This document shows, piece after piece, positions 1 through 5,037 of a stretch of 7,308 nucleotides of DNA. Source of the DNA: Oxalobacteraceae bacterium UBA7693 (GTDB taxonomy: Bacteria > Pseudomonadota > Gammaproteobacteria > Burkholderiales > Burkholderiaceae_D). Position 1 is the stretch's first letter, and every line of letters starts with the position of its first letter. The notes beneath the pieces are model-generated. The model searched no databases. It saw nothing but the letters and a program-made list of their open reading frames with translations, and was not told where the DNA came from. A program made the position numbers and the translations under genes. The stretch lies in NCBI GenBank assembly GCA_002482715.1, contig DLGN01000285.1, positions 12,763-20,070 of the forward strand, given 5' to 3'.

Positions 1-561
1 GGCGCAGCAGCCAAAGCCGATGGTGAAAAAGATCTACTCAACTATCTGAGCACCAATGCGCCAGAGTCCATCATTGCGTGGAAAGCATTCAAACTCCCGG
101 ATGGCACAGAAGTTGAAGTTGGCGGTATCGCACCTTATGCAGAGTATGCGCCATCCGCCAAAGTGTTAGAACCTGCATTAAAAGTGCATACCAACCAAAT
201 TCTCGACTGGAGCGGCAAATTAGCCCAATTAGAAATTCTGGAAACCAAAGTGGTGGCACAAGGTAATGATGTTTGGAAAATTAGTGCTGTCGGTGGTATC
301 CAAGGTGAACTTCCTACCCACACTAAATTATCAACACGCATGCGCAATAAACTCCCAGTTCGTTTGGAAATGCGTCCTGGACAAGGCGTCACGGCATTAA
401 CACTCAATCGTGCAGCAACCGTTGAACGCCTAGAACCTGCCACGACGATCAAAGCAGAATGGTTAGTCAAAGGCAGTAAAGGAAGTACGGTCGATATCGG
501 CTTATGGACTTCACAAGCGGGACAGGCAATGACGACAATTACTTTGGGAAAGGCAAACTGA
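1..561 (+). CDS. M14-type zinc carboxypeptidase-like protein, C-terminal part (5' end outside window)
   Basis: The frame is open from the first base and encodes the last 186 residues of a larger protein. The visible part is not the catalytic domain. It is the accessory beta-rich tail that follows the catalytic domain in many long bacterial M14 peptidases. The block AWKAF at residues 26-30 followed by VEVGG at 38-42 matches FIPF...KVEVGGW in the complete M14 protein immediately downstream. After it comes an alpha-helical stretch and then beta-strand-rich sequence ending with an EWLVKG-type strand. The stop codon TGA lies one base before the ATG of the next gene, so the two are almost certainly one transcript with coupled translation. 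Seen directly: the open frame, the shared block and the spacing. Inferred: that the missing N-terminal part carries the HxxE...H zinc site. Whether the missing part is catalytically intact cannot be judged here. Confidence 0.8.
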   Translation, partial: GAAAKADGEKDLLNYLSTNAPESIIAWKAFKLPDGTEVEVGGIAPYAEYAPSAKVLEPALKVHTNQILDWSGKLAQLEILETKVVAQGNDVWKISAVGGIQGELPTHTKLSTRMRNKLPVRLEMRPGQGVTALTLNRAATVERLEPATTIKAEWLVKGSKGSTVDIGLWTSQAGQAMTTITLGKAN

Positions 562-562
562 A

Positions 563-2350
563 ATGAAAACGACAATAACAAGCAAAATGCAATTTCAATT
601 GTCAGCGATGAGTCTGGCCTTAGCCATGTGTGGTATCAGCAGTATCAGTGTGGCTGATACGGTGAAACCACCACAACCCCACTTCAATCGCGTGCATCAC
701 AACAAAGAAATTGTCGATTACATGAAAGGCTATGCTGCCGCCTATCCGAATTTAGTCACGCTCAAGAGCATAGGCAAAACAGCTGCTGGTACCGATATGT
801 GGATGCTGACCATCAACAACGAGAAAACTGGCAAGGCTGGCGACAAACCTGCGACTTATGTTGACGGTGCCATTCACGCGAACGAAGCGCAGGCAGCAGA
901 TACGGTGCTCTACACCATCGACTACATTCTGAAAAATTATGGCAAGCTAGAAAAAATCACCGAAACCGTTGATCGTTCTACGCTTTACTTTGTACCTAGC
1001 GTCAGTCCGGATAGCCGAGCGAAGTGGTTCGACGAACCATCAACCGCCAGTTACCCACGTTCATCACCTTGGCCGTTTGACGACGATCGTGATGGCAAAG
1101 TCGATGAAGATGGTCCTAGCGATGTCAACAAAGATGGCGTTATCACATCAATGCGTAAGAAAGTGCAAATGGGTTTAGGCAATCGCAAACTCGACCCGAA
1201 AGATCCACGTGTTTTGCTACCGCTAGAACCGGGTGAACTGGGGGATTATCTCCTGCTCGGTCAAGAAGGCGTTGATCAAGATGGAGATGGTTTGATGGGC
1301 GAAGATAGCGTAGGCTACGCCGATCCAAATCGTACCTGGGGCTATGACTGGGCACCGCGTTATATTCAAAACGGCGCGACTGATTATCCATTGCAAATCC
1401 CTGAAACCCGCAGCATCGCCAATTGGGCGCTCGATCACTTAGAAGTGTCTAGTGTGATTAGTTTCCACAATTCAGGTCGCATGATTTTACGCGGACCAGG
1501 TTCACCAACGCAGACCCCAGTCAATGCCGCTGACAATCGAACCTTTGATTTCCTTGGGCGCGAGGGCGAAAAAATGATGCCGGGCTATCGCTATATGATT
1601 ACCTGGCGTGATCTCTACACAGCTTATGGCAGTACGACCGATCACTTCTACGGTATCGTTGGTGCGTTTGGCTTTGTGCCGGAACTGTTTGGTCGTGTGA
1701 TGGACGATGCCAATATTGTGCGTTTCGATCCTGCACCAAAAGTCGGCGATCCTGTTCGTCCACCAACGAATGAACCTAAAGGCTATGATCAAATGAAGTG
1801 GAATGACATGCTGACGTTTGGCCGTCAATTCATTCCGTTCAAAGAAGCCGATCATCCGCAGTATGGCAAAGTCGAAGTTGGTGGCTGGCGTCAAAATACG
1901 GGCCGTATGCCAGAAGGCTGGATGCTGGAAGAAGAAACCCACCGCAATGCAGCCTTTGTGTTACTCAATGCCATGCACGTACCGAAACTGCGCTTTTTGG
2001 AACCCACTGTCAAAAAAGAAGCACGCAATTTATGGCGAGTTGAACTGCCTTTGGTCAACGAACGTGCGATTCCTAGCGTCAGCAATATCGTGATTGCGAA
2101 CAAATTACATCGCGTTGATCTGGCAACGGTGAACGGTGGCAAAGTGCTTGCCAGTGGCATCGTCCGCAATCCTTACACCAATCAAATTGACCTGCAAGAA
2201 CATAGGCCTGAGCGCCTGATGGTCAACGGCGTGCAAGGCTTTGGCAATACGACTTTGTACTTCTTAGTGGAGAGCAGTGGCGGTGAAATTGTCGTCAACT
2301 ATGACAGTATCAAAGGCGGGAAATTGAGTCAGAAAGTTAGCTTAAAATAG
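563..2350 (+). CDS. Secreted M14 family zinc carboxypeptidase
   Basis: This 595-residue protein is predicted to hydrolyse C-terminal residues from peptides outside the cytoplasm. Residues 1-31 form a signal peptide with a hydrophobic core near 14-30 and likely cleavage after SVA (29-31). The catalytic domain spans about 40-430. HANE at 105-108 gives the zinc ligands His105 and Glu108. DPNR at 254-257 supplies the substrate-carboxylate-binding Asn/Arg pair. His302 in SFHNSG is the third zinc ligand, Tyr355 is the likely mobile tyrosine, and Glu374 in FVPELFG is the general base. All are present, so it should be active. Inserted between the first and third zinc ligands are three acidic DxDxDG-type loops at 173-184, 187-198 and 238-248, which look like calcium sites. 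The tail (about 430-595) has the KVEVGGW block and beta-rich repeats shared with the upstream gene. The start is ATG preceded by GGGAAAGG at 546-553, nine bases upstream. The family assignment is firm; the physiological substrate is unknown. Confidence 0.93.
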   Translation: MKTTITSKMQFQLSAMSLALAMCGISSISVADTVKPPQPHFNRVHHNKEIVDYMKGYAAAYPNLVTLKSIGKTAAGTDMWMLTINNEKTGKAGDKPATYVDGAIHANEAQAADTVLYTIDYILKNYGKLEKITETVDRSTLYFVPSVSPDSRAKWFDEPSTASYPRSSPWPFDDDRDGKVDEDGPSDVNKDGVITSMRKKVQMGLGNRKLDPKDPRVLLPLEPGELGDYLLLGQEGVDQDGDGLMGEDSVGYADPNRTWGYDWAPRYIQNGATDYPLQIPETRSIANWALDHLEVSSVISFHNSGRMILRGPGSPTQTPVNAADNRTFDFLGREGEKMMPGYRYMITWRDLYTAYGSTTDHFYGIVGAFGFVPELFGRVMDDANIVRFDPAPKVGDPVRPPTNEPKGYDQMKWNDMLTFGRQFIPFKEADHPQYGKVEVGGWRQNTGRMPEGWMLEEETHRNAAFVLLNAMHVPKLRFLEPTVKKEARNLWRVELPLVNERAIPSVSNIVIANKLHRVDLATVNGGKVLASGIVRNPYTNQIDLQEHRPERLMVNGVQGFGNTTLYFLVESSGGEIVVNYDSIKGGKLSQKVSLK

Positions 2351-2384
2351 GCGGATATCGAGCTTCGAGCTTTACACATCAAAG

Positions 2385-2421
2385 AAAAAGCCACCCTGTG
2401 TTTTCACATGGTGGCTTTTTT
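2385..2421. terminator. Strong bidirectional intrinsic terminator after the M14 operon
   Basis: AAAAAGCCACC (2385-2395) pairs with GGTGGCTTTTT (2410-2420). The stem continues inward after one mismatch through TGTG/CACA with a TTTT loop, and a run of six T closes it at 2416-2421. It begins 34 bases after the stop of the M14 gene. On the minus strand the same hairpin ends in TTTTTCTTT, so it can also stop transcription arriving from the exported-protein gene at 2616-3344. Confidence 0.9.
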
Positions 2422-2436
2422 ATGCTTTGATATGAA

Positions 2437-2452
2437 TAGGACTTACGCAAAA
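2437..2452 (+). repeat. Left terminal inverted repeat of the MITE-like element
   Basis: TAGGACTTACGCAAAA, a perfect 16-base match to the reverse complement of 2576-2591. Confidence 0.85.
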
Positions 2453-2575
2453 CAGACGCTGGCGTTGTTGGTTCGCTTCGCCCCCTGCCGTCGCTGGGTC
2501 AGTCCAAGCAACCGTACTGCCTTCGGCTTCCCACCCCCGACTAAGACATTCGAGGGCAGGCTCTAGCCAGCGCAA

Positions 2576-2591
2576 TTTTGCGTAAGTCCTA
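2576..2591 (-). repeat. Right terminal inverted repeat of the MITE-like element
   Basis: TTTTGCGTAAGTCCTA, the exact reverse complement of 2437-2452. Confidence 0.85.
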
Positions 2592-2615
2592 ATGAGTCGA
2601 ATCAATACCGAATTT

Positions 2616-3344
2616 TTAATTGCCTGGCGTTATACTTTTAACGACTTTACCAGCTTCATCCAACATCTGAATTTCTGCCTGACCTGCCGCACTGACCAAT
2701 AACATCATACGCGTGCGCCCTTTGGCATCTTTCAAACTGAGCGCGGAACCTTTATCGCGTGTATTGCCAAGATAAATCCTATTTTCAGAGAGGCGTCCTT
2801 CATCCGACAATTTTTTCCAATACCCAGCTTGCTCAGCGGCGGGTAACTTTTCTGCCTCTGCGGCAAATTTCTTCATGTCGTCCATGGAAGTGGTTTTGTA
2901 TATCGGCACATCATTGATGCGTATCCCAGTTGATTGATGATTGGCACCATCAGTACTAATGAGTTGCAAAGCCTGATCTTGGCGGAAACGATCAAAGGTC
3001 AACGATAAACCTGCATCGATTTTGCCATTTTCTCCGATGCTACCCTTTTGAATGAAACCACCATTTTCTGTACCTTCTTCATTCACAAAAATCATCCCGG
3101 CAAAACTACGGCGATCTGGACGAGCGCCCTCTTTTCCTTGATGAAAATCGCCAGGGAATTGAGCACGATTAGAAATCACCATACGCTTTGTACCATCGGG
3201 TTCAACGATATTAATCCGGCCCACGGTAATTTCATCAAATCGCTCGTGTTTAACTGGCTCTCTGGCGCCAGTTAAAGCAAACACCGCAGCCAAAGCCGCT
3301 GCCATCGTCGTTGCACCTGCAAAAAAAGTTCTGATTTGTGACAT
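2616..3344 (-). CDS. Exported or membrane-tethered protein of unknown function, 242 aa
   Basis: I recognise the general type (a conserved hypothetical exported protein) but no function. Residues 1-7 are polar/basic and 8-26 form an Ala-rich hydrophobic segment, so it is either secreted or held by an N-terminal anchor with the rest in the periplasm. No lipobox cysteine is visible. The body shows a recurring two-strand pattern of the form I-x-L-D/E-x-x-G-K/R-x-R-hydrophobic: INIVEPDGTKRMVI (44-57), LSLKDAKGRTRMML (202-215) and IQMLDEAGKVVKSI (225-238). A looser copy lies at 85-97 around NEEGTENGG. This suggests a beta-repeat fold. A more helical, charged stretch, about 152-187, lies between. 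No catalytic motif is apparent. The start is supported by AGGAAAGG (3351-3358), six bases upstream of the ATG. It converges on the M14 operon and shares its terminator. Confidence 0.85.
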   Translation of the reverse strand: MSQIRTFFAGATTMAAALAAVFALTGAREPVKHERFDEITVGRINIVEPDGTKRMVISNRAQFPGDFHQGKEGARPDRRSFAGMIFVNEEGTENGGFIQKGSIGENGKIDAGLSLTFDRFRQDQALQLISTDGANHQSTGIRINDVPIYKTTSMDDMKKFAAEAEKLPAAEQAGYWKKLSDEGRLSENRIYLGNTRDKGSALSLKDAKGRTRMMLLVSAAGQAEIQMLDEAGKVVKSITPGN

Positions 3345-3407
3345 GTTTTTCCTTTCCTAATTTAAAAAGCAAGCTCTGCTCATTCAAATACATTGATAAA
3401 AACTACC

Positions 3408-3436
3408 ATTATTATTTACTACATTTTCAACTGCAA
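3408..3436 (-). promoter_or_regulatory. Possible weak sigma70-type promoter for the exported-protein gene
   Basis: On the minus strand TTGCAG (3431-3436) is followed after 17 bases by AATAAT (3408-3413), which matches five of six bases of the -10 consensus. The -35 matches only three of six. It would give a leader of roughly 55-60 bases. The surrounding 160-bp gap (3345-3504) is AT-rich and has no convincing terminator for the upstream gene, so read-through from that gene is equally possible. Confidence 0.3.
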
Positions 3437-3504
3437 GAATTCTATCAGCTAAGATGCGATGTAATATCTGCTTCACCACCTCTATCACGTGCAGCTCGCC
3501 TAGC

Positions 3505-3942
3505 CTAGTTCAATTTTTTTAAACCACTCCCCATACTTTTCAAACTCAACAGAATGCCAAACAAAATCATACAAACTACCAAGTGAATTATTTTTGGATT
3601 AATCGTCTGAAAATTAAGAAAGAGTAAGGCATACATCACGATAAACACGGCAATAAAAGTCAACCCTAACGCTAAATTCTTTAAGGTTCTAACAGCTCCA
3701 ATTAACAGTACTAGACCCATCAGCGCAATGTAGCTAACATAGCCAGCTACAGAGAAGGGTATGATTTGTTTCTCGACGGACTTCGCAAGAAAATTACCAA
3801 TGTCAGTTAAAGGCTGATGAAACACGGGAAAATCAATCAATCCAATTGTCTGTCCAAGTAACAGGCTACCGACTCCAAGTCTGACCAAACCATAGCCAAA
3901 GAACAGAAGTGCAACTACGATCCGAATATACTTAAACAGCAT
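3505..3942 (-). CDS. Small four-helix membrane protein of unknown function, 145 aa
   Basis: The protein is almost entirely hydrophobic, with four likely transmembrane segments at about 6-30, 63-83, 89-109 and 116-134. The longest soluble stretch is a loop of about 30 residues (32-62) between helices 1 and 2, and the tail is short and basic (SLKSMGSGLKKLN). With an even helix number and a basic C-terminus, both ends are probably cytoplasmic. I do not recognise a family. The ATG is preceded by AGAGGA at 3949-3954, six bases upstream. It lies 141 bases downstream of the membrane-anchored regulator on the same strand, with no terminator visible between them, so co-transcription is likely. The leader contains a perfect tandem duplication. 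Its AT-rich composition is like that of the regulator and unlike the M14 and sppA genes. It may be a partner or effector of the regulator (inference from position only). Confidence 0.8.
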   Translation of the reverse strand: MLFKYIRIVVALLFFGYGLVRLGVGSLLLGQTIGLIDFPVFHQPLTDIGNFLAKSVEKQIIPFSVAGYVSYIALMGLVLLIGAVRTLKNLALGLTFIAVFIVMYALLFLNFQTINPKIIHLVVCMILFGILLSLKSMGSGLKKLN

Positions 3943-3956
3943 TCTTCATCCTCTAT

Positions 3957-4027
3957 TGTTTGTCCAACTCTTCTATCTAAAAAAACACGGATGTTTGTCC
4001 AACTCTTCTATCTAAAAAAACACGGAT
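3957..4027. repeat. Perfect 35-bp tandem duplication
   Basis: A 35-base unit at 3957-3991, beginning TGTTTGTCCAACTC and ending AAACACGGA, is repeated without a single change at 3992-4026. The match runs one base further, to 4027. The duplication lies 15-85 bases upstream of the start codon of the small membrane protein, so it is in that gene's leader or promoter. Perfect identity argues for a recent event. Confidence 0.97.
3974..4002 (-). promoter_or_regulatory. Possible promoter formed across the duplication junction
   Basis: On the minus strand TTGGAC (3997-4002, in the distal copy) is followed after exactly 17 bases by TAGATA (3974-3979, in the proximal copy). Each hexamer matches consensus at only three of six positions, so this is weak. 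In a single-copy arrangement these two hexamers would be in the wrong order. If the promoter is real, the duplication created it. Confidence 0.2.
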
Positions 4028-4083
4028 TAAACTTAGGCACTTCCAAGAAATAGTTACGATTTATGCGCCTAAAGCTGCCACAT

Positions 4084-4824
4084 TTAAGTCGCTTGCAGCC
4101 TGCGTAAACGCAAGTCAAGAAAAAAACCTAACAAGCCACAGAAAACAAATAGTCCTCCAATAAATTGAATCAATTGGTTTTGGGTAGATCGGACATAACT
4201 TACTTTGATCAATTCAAATTTACGACGACCACCCTCGACATTCTCATAAAAGACCGTGCCATGATCGCGATTTTTCTCAATTGATAGTGGGCGTTTACGA
4301 TTCTCAGTAAAATCCGCTATCTGTCCCGCGGCTTCCTCGCGCGTAATAATTTTGGCAGTGAACTTCAAATTCACAATTTTTTCGAATTGTTCGAATATAT
4401 CTTCAGGCTCATTTTTCAGGAACACACCTTTGGACTCGTATTTGTATAAGTTATTCGGATAAAAAATTCCCTCATTAGCCGCCAATAAAAGCGCAAATCC
4501 AAAGAAACAAGACAATGCAGAACCAAATAACCATTTTTTTGCATTGTGTGTTCTCACACTAATTTCTGCGTTTAAGTAAGCGGCAACCTCTGGAATTTGT
4601 TTAAGTGAAGTCTGCAAAATTTTTCTATCAATATCCTTCAAAAATTCCTTAGAATCCATGTCCAAGGATCGGATGATTGCTTGAAACATCTCGGCTGAAG
4701 GAATGGATTTATCGTTTTCCAGTTTCGACAAATAGGACTGTTCGATACCGATTGCCTCCGCCATTTGCGGTTGCGTCAGGTTTTTCTGCGTTCGAATTTG
4801 CTTTAACTTCTCACCAAAATTCAT
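4084..4824 (-). CDS. Membrane-anchored XRE-family transcriptional regulator, 246 aa
   Basis: Residues 1-62 form a Cro/CI (XRE) helix-turn-helix domain. LTQPQMAEAIGI (16-27) spans the first helix of the motif and the turn, and EQSYLSKLEND (28-38) is the recognition helix with the typical S-x-L-E ending. A linker (63-96) leads to a hydrophobic helix at about 97-117, then a soluble segment of about 100 residues rich in charged side chains (118-215), then a second membrane helix at about 217-237 and a basic end (RLRRLQ). The DNA-binding domain must be cytoplasmic, so the middle segment should face the periplasm and could sense an envelope signal (inference). No metal or catalytic motif is visible in it. 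AAGGA (4832-4836) sits seven bases before the ATG. The phased heptamers upstream suggest self-regulation. Downstream on the same strand are the small membrane protein and the exported protein. The HTH assignment is firm; targets and ligand are unknown. Confidence 0.9.
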   Translation of the reverse strand: MNFGEKLKQIRTQKNLTQPQMAEAIGIEQSYLSKLENDKSIPSAEMFQAIIRSLDMDSKEFLKDIDRKILQTSLKQIPEVAAYLNAEISVRTHNAKKWLFGSALSCFFGFALLLAANEGIFYPNNLYKYESKGVFLKNEPEDIFEQFEKIVNLKFTAKIITREEAAGQIADFTENRKRPLSIEKNRDHGTVFYENVEGGRRKFELIKVSYVRSTQNQLIQFIGGLFVFCGLLGFFLDLRLRRLQAT

Positions 4825-4891
4825 GCTTATGTCCTTCTAGTTTGATTTTCTCTGATTTGATTTCAACACCGCGAAACCCAATGTATACCCC

Positions 4892-4951
4892 ATATTCTTT
4901 GGTATTCATGCAGAAATTGGAAGCTGAATATGGCTGAATATCAATGAATAT
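4892..4951. promoter_or_regulatory. Candidate operator: TGAATAT heptamers on a 10-bp period
   Basis: TGAATAT occurs exactly three times at 4925-4931, 4935-4941 and 4945-4951, each start 10 bases after the last. Two one-mismatch copies in the opposite orientation, ATATTCT (4892-4898) and GTATTCA (4902-4908), are also 10 bases apart. The two groups face each other as an inverted arrangement around about 4909-4924. The array is 68-127 bases upstream of the regulator's start codon and next to a -10-like TATACA on the minus strand (4882-4887). This fits cooperative binding on one face of the helix by an autoregulating XRE protein. The repeat is seen; the binding is inferred. I found no copy in the leaders of the two downstream genes. 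Confidence 0.55.
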
Positions 4952-4983
4952 GATGATATCCACATAGTTTTTAATTTACAGAC

Positions 4984-5015
4984 AAAAAAAGGGAGGCGAT
5001 TTGCCTCCCTTTTTT
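4984..5015. terminator. Intrinsic terminator of sppA (symmetrical)
   Basis: GGGAGGC (4991-4997) pairs with GCCTCCC (5003-5009) around a 5-base loop. The hairpin is flanked by seven A (4984-4990) and six T (5010-5015). Read on the minus strand it lies 22 bases past the sppA stop and ends in seven T. The symmetry means it would also stop plus-strand transcription. Confidence 0.92.
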
Positions 5016-5037
5016 AACCGATCACATCAAATGTAAA

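Larger units (their letters stand above)
2437..2591. mobile_element. MITE-like 155-bp element with 16-bp perfect terminal inverted repeats
   Basis: The left end TAGGACTTACGCAAAA (2437-2452) is the exact reverse complement of the right end at 2576-2591. After a short mismatch the inverted repeat resumes with CGCTGGC (2457-2463) against GCCAGCG (2566-2572). A further CCTGCC/GGCAGG pair lies at 2484-2489 and 2555-2560. The interior is GC-richer than the flanks and encodes no believable protein. If the ends are taken as AGGACT...AGTCCT, AAT lies directly outside on both sides (2435-2437 and 2591-2593) and could be a 3-bp target duplication. Taken one base wider, the flanks read ATGAA and ATGAG. 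The structure is that of a non-autonomous element moved in trans by an insertion-sequence transposase. No transposase is in the window, so the parent family is unknown. It sits between two convergent genes, 24 bases past the stop of the minus-strand gene. Confidence 0.75.

Noticed and set aside
135..581. Long minus-strand open frame opposite the two M14 genes
   Set aside because: It lies antisense to clearly homologous M14 coding sequence, has no supporting Shine-Dalgarno context and has a shadow-like composition.
2420..2605. 61-residue minus-strand frame across the inverted-repeat element
   Set aside because: Its start codon is outside the element, its sequence is simply the translated inverted repeats and GC-rich interior, and no ribosome binding site supports it.
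4033..4072. TTAGGC/GCCTAA inverted repeat downstream of the regulator
   Set aside because: Six-base arms separated by 28 bases with no T-run are expected by chance in this AT-rich gap.
4677..4937. 86-residue plus-strand frame over the regulator's HTH domain
   Set aside because: It is antisense to the conserved XRE domain and runs through the heptamer array, so it is not a credible gene.
4892..4960. Heptamer array as a CRISPR or plasmid iteron origin
   Set aside because: The units are 7 bases with 3-base gaps, far too short for CRISPR. No replication gene or DnaA-type context is nearby, so an operator is the simpler reading.
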